Shown: in pieces, positions 24,518-31,458 of the stretch | Position numbering within the stretch: position 1 is the stretch's first letter | How the letters are laid out: each line of letters opens with the position of its first letter | NCBI GenBank assembly: GCA_030447955.1 | Contig: JAUJNY010000001.1 | Span: forward strand, 927,066-991,065 | Origin: Jiangellales bacterium | Lineage (GTDB): Bacteria > Actinomycetota > Actinomycetes > Jiangellales > Jiangellaceae | Direction of reading: 5' to 3' | Length of the DNA stretch: 64,000 nucleotides | Notes under the pieces: generated by a model | The model's database searches: none | What the model was told of the DNA's origin: nothing | The model's input: the letters and a program-made list of their open reading frames with translations, nothing else | Translations under genes and position numbers: made by a program

Positions 24518-24748
24518 TCAGATTGCCAGATGCCCAGCCGCTGCAACAGCCTCCACCGTCACCGCCCGACGACGCACGTCCGAGGCGCCTACCCACCGCA
24601 GGAACGTCACCAGCGCCACCGGGTCGCCGTAGGCCACGAACACCCGCTGGCCGCGCCACCCACGGGCGTACCCCGGCAGCCAGCGCCCGTCGTCATGCCG
24701 CACTTGCACGGACAGCGGCTTAGGTGGCTCGACGTAGGGGGCTGGCAC
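24518..24748 (-). CDS. Small protein upstream of nuclease
   Basis: The protein has 76 residues. The GTG start at 24748 has GGAGG 8 bases upstream, which fixes it against the much longer open frame. The core LSVQVRHDDGRWLPGYARGW and RVFVAYGDPVALVTFLRWV looks like a small SH3-like beta barrel. Its stop lies 6 bp before the nuclease ATG, which has no Shine-Dalgarno sequence of its own, so the two are probably translationally coupled. It may be a partner, immunity or DNA-contact subunit of the nuclease. Function unknown. Confidence 0.7.
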   Translation of the reverse strand: MPAPYVEPPKPLSVQVRHDDGRWLPGYARGWRGQRVFVAYGDPVALVTFLRWVGASDVRRRAVTVEAVAAAGHLAI

Positions 24749-25009
24749 GGGTCGACCTCCATCGCTGGACGGCTGGACCCCTTGCCCGCTGGGCGCCGGC
24801 CCCCACCCGCGGGGGCAGCTCAGCCGGCCCGCCCAGCTGGACGGTGACCATTCTGCGCCGGCCGGTTGCCTGCTCTGGTGAGGCGGGTCACATTCGGCAT
24901 GCGAGCCCCGGGGGTTTGGCCCTGGTCGGGCGCGGGGGATCGGTCCTGTCACAAGCGAGAAACCGGGCGGCACCCTGCCGTACCGCAACCACCCAGGGAG
25001 GGACCGCAC

Positions 25010-25231
25010 GTGGAGCAGAACGACATCATCGAGCGCATCCACGCACTAGAGACAGCTGGCGCCACCCAGGCCGCCACCCAAGCCGGCGCGCAGGCCACCC
25101 AGGCCGCCACTCAGGCCGGGCAGATGGCAACGACCGCGGCCACCCAGGCCGGGATGGCCGCAGCCGTGACCGCCGGTGCCGCCGGCTTCATCGTCGGCAT
25201 CTTTCTCGGGATCGCGATCAGCAAGTCCTGA
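25010..25231 (+). CDS. Repeat-rich single-span membrane peptide
   Basis: The protein has 73 residues; the GTG has GGGAGGG about 8 bases upstream. After MEQNDIIERIHALETAG comes a run of QAATQAG-type heptads (residues 18-48), probably one amphipathic or coiled helix. A Gly/Ala-rich membrane segment follows (AGAAGFIVGIFLGIAI), then a two-residue polar tail. Size and topology fit a holin-like or toxin-like peptide, or an oligomerising membrane anchor. It is followed by a strong terminator, so it is a single-gene unit inside the cargo zone. Confidence 0.7.
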   Translation: MEQNDIIERIHALETAGATQAATQAGAQATQAATQAGQMATTAATQAGMAAAVTAGAAGFIVGIFLGIAISKS

Positions 25232-25242
25232 GCAAGGTTCCC

Positions 25243-25290
25243 CGTGAAAGCAGCCGGCCCCACCAGAAGGGGTGGCGGTCGGCTCTTTCA
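25243..25290 (+). terminator. Hairpin terminator after membrane peptide
   Basis: GTGAAA...AGCCG.CCCCACC pairs with GGGGTGG..GTCGGCT..TTTCAC around an AGAA loop. The stem is long and nearly perfect and sits 11 bp after the stop. Confidence 0.8.
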
Positions 25291-25418
25291 CGAATCGTGG
25301 TAGACGGCCCATCTACGGTCGTGTCAGTACCCGAAGACCTGCCCCTTACGCAGCCCGCGATGGCGTTCCTGCCAGCAGCCGGGCAGCTTCTCGAACGCGA
25401 CGTTCGGAGCCGGGTCGA

Positions 25419-25781
25419 TCACGATCGCACCGCTGCATCCCAGGCATCCGCGGCGTCGAGCAGCGCAGCGGCGAACTGGCGAGCCTGCGGCCCGGTCAGC
25501 TCCTCGCCGCCCTCGGTGTACGCCGTGATGACGACCGGGTGGCGGTGCAGCACCCGAGCCCCGTCCGCGCTGGCCCGCTCCATCTGCGTGAGGGCCACGC
25601 CGACCCTGATGGTCACCGGCTCCTCGCTGTGCGCCCAGGAGAGGCGGGTCAGGTCGCGTTCGTGGAAGCGCAGCAGCGTGTCGTCGGTGTCGACCGAGTC
25701 GTAGCCGTGCCCGCTGGGCAGCGCGCACCACGGCGGGCACGTGTGGGCGGTGGTCGGATTGGTAGGAATGGTGTCGTGCAC
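25419..25781 (-). CDS. DUF6907-like protein near right end of E1
   Basis: The protein has 120 residues. AAGGAGGG lies about 9 bases before the GTG at 25781, fixing the start. The N-terminal part has TCPPWCALPSGHGYDS, a Cys/His pattern typical of the actinobacterial DUF6907 group. The rest alternates strands and a C-terminal helix (GPQARQFAAALLDAADAW). Such genes are common in actinobacterial integrative and conjugative elements; the function is unknown. Its promoter would lie among the right-end arm sites of the element. Confidence 0.7.
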   Translation of the reverse strand: MHDTIPTNPTTAHTCPPWCALPSGHGYDSVDTDDTLLRFHERDLTRLSWAHSEEPVTIRVGVALTQMERASADGARVLHRHPVVITAYTEGGEELTGPQARQFAAALLDAADAWDAAVRS

Positions 25782-25797
25782 GGCGGGCTCCCTCCTT

Positions 25798-25852
25798 ACA
25801 GCGGAGTATTCGGCGCTGCACGGTGCCGCGTGACGTGCGTATCCGCAGGTCA
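25798..25852. promoter_or_regulatory. Right-end integrase arm sites of E1
   Basis: ACAGCGGAGTATTC (25798-25811) is an exact copy of 16038-16051. GTATCCGCAGGTCA (25839-25852) is the inverted form of the left-end TGACCTGCGGA motif. Together they give the arm-site pattern expected at both ends of an integrated tyrosine-recombinase element. Confidence 0.55.
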
Positions 25853-25874
25853 GCACAACGGTAAGGCGGAGAGC

Positions 25875-25918
25875 ACTCATAATCCCTGGGTCGCGGGTTC
25901 GAGTCCCGCCCGCCCCAC
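25875..25918 (+). repeat. Right attachment site of E1 (tRNA 3' copy)
   Basis: This copies 15952-15995 of the CAT tRNA from the anticodon loop to the acceptor end, 42 of 44 bases identical. The two differences (25894 C for T, 25908 G for A) fall on paired T-stem positions and keep the pairing. No tRNA 5' half precedes it, so it is not a functional tRNA. Confidence 0.92.
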
Positions 25919-26019
25919 TATGTGATCTCTCAGGACATCGGCGACAGCCGAACCTGCATTGTGTGGGTTCGGCTGTTGTCGTTCATGGGTGGTTTCGGGT
26001 CGGTCCCTTGGGTGCTCCG

Positions 26020-26231
26020 GTGGGTTGGTAGTCGCGGGTGGGGTTCCGGGGTCGCGTTCGGTGAGCTGTGGGGGCGTCGGGACCGCGGTTCGAACGCCGC
26101 CTCCCCTCAGCCTGGTAGCGGGCCTTCAGCTTGTACACCCAGGCCCGGTGCACGCCGTAGCGGGCGGCCACCTCGGCGGGGGTCTGGTGCTCGACGATCA
26201 GGGCAGTCAGAACAAGGCGCGCCTTCGACAT
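26020..26231 (-). pseudogene. IS481-family transposase 5' fragment
   Basis: The frame begins MSKARLVLTALIVEHQTPAE and continues VAARYGVHRAWVYKLKARY, the N-terminal helix-turn-helix of IS481-type transposases. After AEG a one-base loss in a G-run shifts the frame; the next frame continues with AAFEPRSRRPHSSPNATPEP, the expected family sequence. The catalytic DDE domain is absent, so it is inactive. Confidence 0.8.
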
Positions 26232-26255
26232 CCTCGAGCATCACGCCAGCCCCCA

Positions 26256-26318
26256 TGTCGCCGATCACCTGAGAGACGTGTCGCCGATGTCCTGAGAGAC
26301 CTGTCGCCGATGTCCTGA
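26256..26318. repeat. Three tandem copies of IS terminal motif
   Basis: Units of 23 bases (TGTCGCCGAT, two variable bases, CCTGAGAGAC) start at 26256, 26279 and 26302; the third is cut after TGTCGCCGATGTCCTGA. They match the inverted repeat at the left end of the remnant. Confidence 0.85.
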
Positions 26319-26327
26319 TGGAAGACA

Positions 26328-26342
26328 CCGCCCGCCCCACTA
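26328..26342 (+). repeat. Short tRNA 3' fragment
   Basis: CCGCCCGCCCCACTA repeats the end of the E1 right attachment site (25906-25920) exactly, on the far side of the IS remnant. A shorter echo (CGCCCCACTACCTCT) follows at once. Confidence 0.7.
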
Positions 26343-26441
26343 CCTCTCGCCCCACTACCTCTGCGGACCTGCGGACGCGTCGACCTGGTGGCCACCCCTA
26401 GGCCGGCTCACCCCGATTGCCAGGAAAACGTTCCTGTCACG

Positions 26442-26684
26442 TCACCTAGCCGGTCTGGCGAACCGTCCGAACGCGGCATCCATCGCCTCGTGAACCTGCC
26501 AGTCGGTGGTGACGCGACCGTAGGTGTCGACTGTGATGTTGATGTTGGAATGCCCCAGGACGCGGCTGACGACCGGCATCGGCACACCAGCCCGAAGCAG
26601 GACGGTGGCGCAGACGTGCCGCAGGTCGTGGAACCGGCACGGTGGGACGTCGTAGGCGCGGACTAACCTGCTGAACGCCTTGAC
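26442..26684 (-). pseudogene. C-terminal fragment of an older integrase
   Basis: The last 80 codons read as the catalytic end of a tyrosine recombinase: CRFHDLRHVCATVLLRAG (HxxR), VSRVLGHSNINITVDTYGRV (His and the nucleophilic Tyr). The N-terminal and central parts are not recognisable upstream. It belongs to a phage-type integrase subgroup distinct from the E1 and E2 integrases. With the nearby tRNA 3' fragments it marks an earlier element at the same tRNA. Confidence 0.85.
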
Positions 26685-26694
26685 GGCGGGCCGC

Positions 26695-26727
26695 ACCTGG
26701 CAGCCAATGTCCGCCCCCACGCGTGCG
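26695..26727. repeat. 33-bp dispersed direct repeat, copy 1
   Basis: ACCTGGCAGCCAATGTCCGC continuing CCCCACGCGTGCG recurs at 27594-27626 with one difference. Partly similar sequence follows both copies (GGATG...CCAGG...CGTGCT-like). The two copies bracket the broken lipoprotein gene. Confidence 0.85.
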
Positions 26728-26833
26728 ACGGATGCCAGGCAGCTGCTCCTCCCGTGGGCGGCGACCTCGCGCGCCAGTGCCTCAGCGTCGCGCGCTCGGG
26801 CGGCAGACCGCACCGCTTGCTGTGTTGCGGCGG

Positions 26834-27410
26834 CTACCGCGTCGCTTGTCGCCAGGCGTTGGCGGTTTGCTCGTCGTAGTAGCGCGTGAATCCGCAGCCC
26901 CACGCGATGGCGTCGTGAAGCGCCGCACCGCCCCAGCGGGGCTCGCCGCTCACCAGCAGTCGAGAACCGATGCCATACGACCCACCCGGGACGGCTCTTT
27001 CCGAGCTTGTTGCTTGCGGCGGTCGAGCGGGCGCCGCGGATGCGGTCGTGGGATGTCCACCGTGACCTCGCCGGTCGTACCGCCGCGGAACCACTCACCG
27101 ACGGTGAACGTCACCGCCGCGTAATCCAAGTCGCCCCCGCCGGGTCGATCGGTCATCCCGGCACGGATGTCAGTCACAGTGCCGGAGAAGGCGAACGCTC
27201 GGTTGATGACGCCCTGTGGGCGTACTCCTCCACGCAACTTGACGCACCACCGTCCGCCAGCGGGCCCGTGCGCAGTCCCTCCTGGCTGGAGTCCATCGGC
27301 GTTGTCGGCGCCGCGACTCGCGCAGCGCAGACTTGTCCAGCGCAGGCGCTCAAAGCGAGCAACGCCGATAGGGGGAAGACAAGCAATCCCCAGCCTCTCG
27401 GAGTGTTCAT
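26834..27410 (-). pseudogene. Frameshifted lipoprotein gene
   Basis: Reading leftwards, ATG 27410 gives MNTPRGWGLLVFPLSALLAL then SACAG, a lipoprotein signal with lipobox. After SCVEEYA the frame is lost; a shifted frame continues GVINRAFAFSGTVTDIRAG and YAAVTFTVGEWFRGG. A third frame supplies GSRLLVSGEPRWGG and AWGCGFTRYYDEQTANAW, the usual ending of this actinobacterial secreted family. At least two frameshifts make it non-functional. It seems to be an ordinary chromosomal or cargo gene trapped in the scar zone. Confidence 0.75.
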
Positions 27411-27772
27411 GCCTGTCGGACGCGGCGGTTCCTCTTGTGGTTCCGCCACGTCCGTACATGCCGCTGCCGCGCGGGAAGGATCAGGGTCGACACCCACGGG
27501 ACCGGAGCGGACTCCGTCGCGCCGCGCGACTTGGCGAGGCTCGCCACGGTGGTAAGCGCCAGCGTCGCGTCAAGCCGCCTGGCGGCTGTGGGGACCTGGC
27601 GGCCAATGTCCGCCCCCACGCGTGCGCGCCGGATGATGCCAGGGACGTGCTAGGGAACGGACGCGGATCAAGCCGAACCTAGCCGGACGCACGGGTCGGA
27701 CGCCGCACCGTTTGTGCAGGTGAGGCGGCTAGTAACGGCCCTTGCCGGTCGGACCCGTACAGCTGAGGTCTA
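27411..27772. other. Degenerate region in integration scar
   Basis: No gene with convincing coding pattern. It holds the second 33-bp repeat copy (27594-27626) and short frames without family resemblance. It appears to be decayed element DNA between the broken lipoprotein gene and the outermost tRNA fragment. Confidence 0.6.
27594..27626. repeat. 33-bp dispersed direct repeat, copy 2
   Basis: This matches 26695-26727 with a single A/G difference. The pair suggests a segmental duplication within the scar region. Confidence 0.85.
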
Positions 27773-27819
27773 ACTCGTAATTCCTGGGTCGTGGGTCGAG
27801 TCCCACCCGCCCCACCACC
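27773..27819 (+). repeat. Outermost tRNA 3' fragment (old attachment site)
   Basis: ACTCGTAATTCCTGGGTCGT, then GGGTCGAGTCCCACCCGCCC and CACCACC, matches the CAT tRNA from the anticodon loop through CCA. Two substitutions and a one-base loss in the T-loop set it apart. It keeps the T-A pair of the present tRNA, unlike the copy at 25875. It is probably the right end of an older element at this tRNA. Confidence 0.85.
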
Positions 27820-27966
27820 AGCGGCCGAGCCCACTCAATGGTCATACAGTGCCGTTCACTTCGCTGTCAGTAACGGCTGTCGTCGGGGGTTCCGTTTGGC
27901 CAACAGCCTGCAAGACTCCGCGCGACTCCATCCGCAGCCCACCCCGGGCCGACTACGAGGAGCTCC

Positions 27967-29877
27967 ATGAGACGCGGATCCGCCACCGTCGCAGGTTCCC
28001 TGGCACTCGTTGTTGCCGCATCTAGCGTGCTCGCCGCCACGGCGGTCGAGACGCCACCGGACCGGCCTAGCAAGGCAGCTGTTCAGCAGTCCATCTCCGA
28101 CAAGCCCCAGAAGAGCCCGCTCGACACCGGCCCGTTGCACCCGGGTGACAACCACGGTGAGAGCGACGGCCACCTGCTACCGACGCGCAACAACGTCAAG
28201 GTCATCGGGAAGGCCCCGGTATCGGACCGGGCGCCCGGGCGCGTCGCCGACGTGACCGTCTTCCGTAAGCACGCCTACCTGGCCGCGTTCAGGGATCCGT
28301 TCTGCAACAAGGGCGGCGTGTCCGTTTTCGATGTGGCCAAGCCCCGGCAGCCGAAGGAGATCGGCTTCATCCCGACCGGGCCCAACAGCTACGTCGGCGA
28401 GGGAGTCCAGGTCGTCCACCTGGACACGAAGCACTTCACCGGCGATGTATTGATCTTCAACAACGAGATCTGCGACGTCCCGCAGCCCGGCACGGTGGGC
28501 GGCGCGACGATGGTCAAGGTCACCAACCCCGCGAACCCGAAGTACCTGGCGCAGGGCTTCGGCGACCGCGGCCTGACCGGATCGGCCTTCGCCCACGAGG
28601 TGCACAGCGCCTTCATCTGGCAGGACGGACGCAAGGCCTACGCCGTGCTCGTCGACGACTATGAGGCCGAAGACGTCGACATCTTCAACATCACCGATCC
28701 GCGCAACCCGCGGAAGATCGCCGAGCACAACCTCGCCGAGCTATTCCCGCAGATCCTGCAGCCGGGCCTCGAAGAGGTCTTCCTGCACGACATGATCGTC
28801 AAGAACATCGGTGGCCGGCCCGTCATGCTGGCGTCGTACTGGGATGCGGGCTACGTCAAGCTCGACGTGTCCGACCCACGCAACCCGGTGTACCTGGGCG
28901 ACTCCGACTTCAACAGCCCTGACCCGGAGTTGCTCGAGCGCACCGGTCTGCTTGAGGAGCCCGAGGGCAACGGGCACTACGCCGAGTTCACCCGCAACAA
29001 CGACTACATCGTCGGCGCGGACGAGGACTTCAACCCGTTCGGTGTCCGCGGGCAGACCGACGACGGCGACACGTTCCCGGCGGTCGGCGGCAGCGCCACC
29101 CCGCCGATCCTGCCGGACGACCCGCTGACGGGGACCACCGTGTACGTCGGGCGTGCCTGCAACACCGACCCGGCGGTGCCGGCGCCTCCGGAGAATGGCG
29201 GGCCTTGGCTGGCTGTGGTCGAGCGTGGCATCTGTACCTTCGACGAGAAGGTCGCAAACGTCGAGGCTGTCACCGCCAACGGCGGATACGAGGGCACCAT
29301 TATCTTCAATCGCACCGGCTCGGACGGCTGTGGACTGTTCGGTATGTCCGTGACGGGTGAGCGGCCGGCGGTGTCGATCACGCGGTTCGCTGGCTTCGGC
29401 CTGTTCGACATCGAGGAGCTGTACGACGAGGAGGAGTGCCGCGCCGGGACGGGCACCGAACTCGCCCCGATCAAGCTGGGCACCACGGGCGACTTCGTGA
29501 CGCTGACCGCCTTCTTCAACGGCTGGGGCTACATCCACCTGTTCGACAACCGCCGCGGAAAGCTGATCGAGCTCGACACCTTCGCTGTGCGTGAGGCGAT
29601 GGACGACCGTTACGCCTCCCGCTTCGGTGCGTTGTCCGTGCACGAGGTGGCTACCTCGCGGATGCATGACGGGCTCGTGTACTCCTCGTACTACGACGCC
29701 GGCTTCCGGGTTCTGCGAATCAAGGGAGACCGGCTGCGGCCGTCGGGGAAGTTCATCGGCCCTCGAGGCAATGACTTCTGGGGTGTCCAGGTGTTCCGGC
29801 ACAACGGGAAGGAGTTCGTGGCCGCGAGCGACCGCGACTTCGGGCTGTACATCTTGAAGTACACCGGTCGTCCCTGA
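27967..29877 (+). CDS. Secreted LVIVD-repeat protein with PA domain
   Basis: The protein has 636 residues. A signal peptide (MRRGSATVAGSLALVVAASS) is followed by beta-propeller-like LVIVD repeats (APGRVADVTVFRKHAYLAAF, GGVSVFDVAKPRQPKEIGF, VDIFNITDPRNPRKIAEH, VKLDVSDPRNPVYLGD). A protease-associated (PA) domain is inserted at about 385-490 (WLAVVERGICTFDEKVANVE, GYEGTIIFNRTGSDGC) and final propeller blades follow. Function: probably an extracellular binding scaffold; no catalytic residues are apparent. ATG is preceded by GGAG. It is the first intact gene beyond the integration scar. Confidence 0.88.
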   Translation: MRRGSATVAGSLALVVAASSVLAATAVETPPDRPSKAAVQQSISDKPQKSPLDTGPLHPGDNHGESDGHLLPTRNNVKVIGKAPVSDRAPGRVADVTVFRKHAYLAAFRDPFCNKGGVSVFDVAKPRQPKEIGFIPTGPNSYVGEGVQVVHLDTKHFTGDVLIFNNEICDVPQPGTVGGATMVKVTNPANPKYLAQGFGDRGLTGSAFAHEVHSAFIWQDGRKAYAVLVDDYEAEDVDIFNITDPRNPRKIAEHNLAELFPQILQPGLEEVFLHDMIVKNIGGRPVMLASYWDAGYVKLDVSDPRNPVYLGDSDFNSPDPELLERTGLLEEPEGNGHYAEFTRNNDYIVGADEDFNPFGVRGQTDDGDTFPAVGGSATPPILPDDPLTGTTVYVGRACNTDPAVPAPPENGGPWLAVVERGICTFDEKVANVEAVTANGGYEGTIIFNRTGSDGCGLFGMSVTGERPAVSITRFAGFGLFDIEELYDEEECRAGTGTELAPIKLGTTGDFVTLTAFFNGWGYIHLFDNRRGKLIELDTFAVREAMDDRYASRFGALSVHEVATSRMHDGLVYSSYYDAGFRVLRIKGDRLRPSGKFIGPRGNDFWGVQVFRHNGKEFVAASDRDFGLYILKYTGRP

Positions 29878-29901
29878 CGGCATGGCCGTAGCTGTCGGGC
29901 G

Positions 29902-29937
29902 CGTGGCCCGGGATCCCGGATGGGGTCCTGGGCCACG
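29902..29937 (+). terminator. Probable terminator after LVIVD gene
   Basis: CGTGGCCCGGGATCC pairs imperfectly with GGGGTCCTGGGCCACG around CGGAT, 25 bp after the stop. No T-run. Confidence 0.6.
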
Positions 29938-30026
29938 GGTCTGTCTGCAGAGGTCTCAACATCGACGTGCCAGCCGACACGGTGGACGGCGGAAGGCGTT
30001 AGTCCAAGTTGTCGGTCGTCGCGGTC

Positions 30027-30954
30027 GGCTCGACGGCTCGGCGTGGACTGGCACACCCTGTGGGACGCCATCGCCCCACTGCTCGACGCTCTGGCAGATG
30101 ACCCTGCCCGGTTGGCAGGCGTCGGGGTCTTGGGGGTCGACGAGCACATCTGGCACCATGCCCCACGGCCGGGCAAGGGCCCCAAGGAGCTGACCGGGAT
30201 GGTCGACCTGAGCAGCAGACCGGATGCGAAAGGCCAGGTCAATACCCAGGCGCGGCTGCTCGACCTCATCGGCCTGGCCGTCCCGGACCGGCCTACGCAG
30301 GCCGGCTCGACAGCCGCGGCCCGGAGTTCACTCACGGCGTGAAGGTCGCGACCCTGGACCCGTTCCGCGGCTACGGCAACGCGATCCGCGACGAGCTCCA
30401 GGACGCCGTCGTTGTCCTGGACGCCTTCCATGTCGGCAAGCTCGGCTGCAAGCGATGGAGGACACCCGCCGCCGTGTGTCACTGCAACAACTAGGTCACC
30501 GCGGCCGCAAAGAACGACACGCTCTACCGGATACGCAACGCCCTGCGCGCGGGCACCGACAAGCTCACCGAACGCCAGCTCCTCCTCATCCACGCCGGGC
30601 TGCCGGCAGGCGCCCGAACTGGGAGGTCACCAGAGCCTGGCACGCTACCAACAGCTGCGCTCCGCCTTCGCGGCCAAGACCTACGCAGGGCATGACCATC
30701 GCCAAGCAGGTGCTCGAGTGCGTTCACGCCCGCCCAGTCCCCGAGATCGCCCGCCTCGGCAGAACCCTGCGGTCCTGATCCGAACAGCTCCTGGCCTACT
30801 TCACCACCGGCCGCGCCAACAACGGCGGCACCGAAGCCGTCAAGCTGGTCATCGAGCTCCACCGCCGCATCGCCGAAGGCTTCCGCAACCCGGCCAACTA
30901 CCGGTTACGAATGATCATCGCCGCCGTCAAGCTCACCCACCCGAATCTCCGATG
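30027..30954 (+). pseudogene. ISL3-family transposase pseudogene
   Basis: Pieces of an ISL3-type DDE transposase appear in changing frames: RLGVDWHTLWDAIAPLL then GVDEHIWHHAPRPGKG (first Asp); GVKVATLDPFRGYGNAIRDE and VVVLDAFHVGKLG (second Asp); TLYRIRNALRAGTDKLTERQ; and AYFTTGRANNGGTEAVKLVI then RNPANYRLRMIIAA at the end. Several frameshifts and an internal stop before the last block make it inactive. It lies between the LVIVD gene and a broken YCII gene. Terminal repeats could not be identified. Confidence 0.85.
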
Positions 30955-30965
30955 AGGCCCATATG

Positions 30966-31244
30966 TCAGTAGGTGCGTCGCTTCCTCGTGGAGCAGAGAG
31001 CGGGCTCCCAGAGCCTATTGAGCCTCAGGCGGGGGTCGGTCCGGGTACGGGCCGTCGGTGACCGTCCCGTCCGTGGCCACGATGCTCGCCTGCTGGCTTC
31101 CAGTCCGCCAGCGAAAACCCACACGACGGCGTCCTTGGCCTCCTCGACCACCGCGTGCTCGGCCTTGGCCACGTCGGGCAGCTCCTGTTCCGGGAAGGTC
31201 ATCGCTCCGTCATCGAACGAGATCAGGTACCGCGTCATCCCCAT
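30966..31244 (-). pseudogene. Broken YCII/DGPF-domain gene
   Basis: From ATG 31244 the frame gives MTRYLISFDDGAM and EEAKDAVVWVFAGGLE, the first half of a YCII-type small protein like that at 32688. Near 31098 the frame shifts: the neighbouring frame continues ASIVATDGTVTDGPYPD, then the expected third quarter is missing. The ISL3 pseudogene begins just beyond, so insertion and decay probably removed the end. A good promoter resembling that of the intact YCII gene still precedes it (31284-31314). Confidence 0.75.
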
Positions 31245-31283
31245 TTCCCTTGTCCCGGCAGCTCTTCCGGCCGCCTCTCACCT

Positions 31284-31314
31284 GTTCTACGAACGCCCCG
31301 CTCCGGATCCGACA
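31284..31314 (-). promoter_or_regulatory. Candidate ECF42 promoter of broken YCII gene
   Basis: On the minus strand TGTCGGATC, 12 bases, then TTCGTAGAAC, 40 bases before the ATG. This is the same layout as at 33064-33094, with identical spacing. TGTCG near -35 and CGT near -10 fit the promoter type known for ECF42 sigma factors. Confidence 0.65.
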
Positions 31315-31458
31315 GGCTGCCGGCAGAATTCTCAAGGGACTCCACCGTTTGGCCCCCGCCGGCGCGTCATGTGATCCCTGTTCGGGGAGATCATCGCCGC
31401 TGCCACCGGCCACGAGCAGTCCCCGCCGCACTGCCCTGCTGCGATGTCCACACCGGCA

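Larger units (their letters stand above)
15952..25918 (+). mobile_element. Integrative element E1, phage-satellite-like, about 10 kb
   Basis: The element is bounded by the tRNA 3' segment 15952-15995 and its direct-repeat copy 25875-25918 (42 of 44 identical). Order: tyrosine integrase, zinc-type protein, replication operon ending in an SF3 helicase, a conserved non-coding block, P27 small terminase, excisionase-like gene, prohead protease, an unknown gene, then cargo on the minus strand and a small membrane protein. No large terminase, portal, capsid or tail gene is recognisable, so it probably cannot make particles alone. The plan resembles phage satellites and phiRv1/phiRv2-type elements. 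E2 at 57750 is a relative. Confidence 0.88.
25921..26327. mobile_element. IS481-like insertion sequence remnant
   Basis: The left end has ATCTCTCAGGACATCGGCGA (25925-25944); the inverted counterpart TGTCGCCGATGTCCTGAGAG occurs at the right end. There it is tandemly repeated with a 23-bp period (26256, 26279, 26302). Only ~400 bases and the start of the transposase survive. A further hairpin (ACAGCCGAACC/GGTTCGGCTGT, 25944-25980) lies inside the left end. The 15-base tRNA fragment CCGCCCGCCCCACTA flanks the remnant on both sides (25906 and 26328). Confidence 0.7.

Noticed and set aside
23462-24847. 461-codon plus-strand frame opposite the nuclease
   Set aside because: No Shine-Dalgarno sequence, no motifs; the minus strand carries a coherent PD-(D/E)XK protein and a coupled small gene.
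25875-25918. Second CAT tRNA gene
   Set aside because: Only the 3' part is present; no D-arm or 5' acceptor strand can be paired upstream, so it is an attachment-site copy.
27773-27819. Third CAT tRNA gene
   Set aside because: Again only a 3' fragment, with a base missing in the T-loop and no 5' half.
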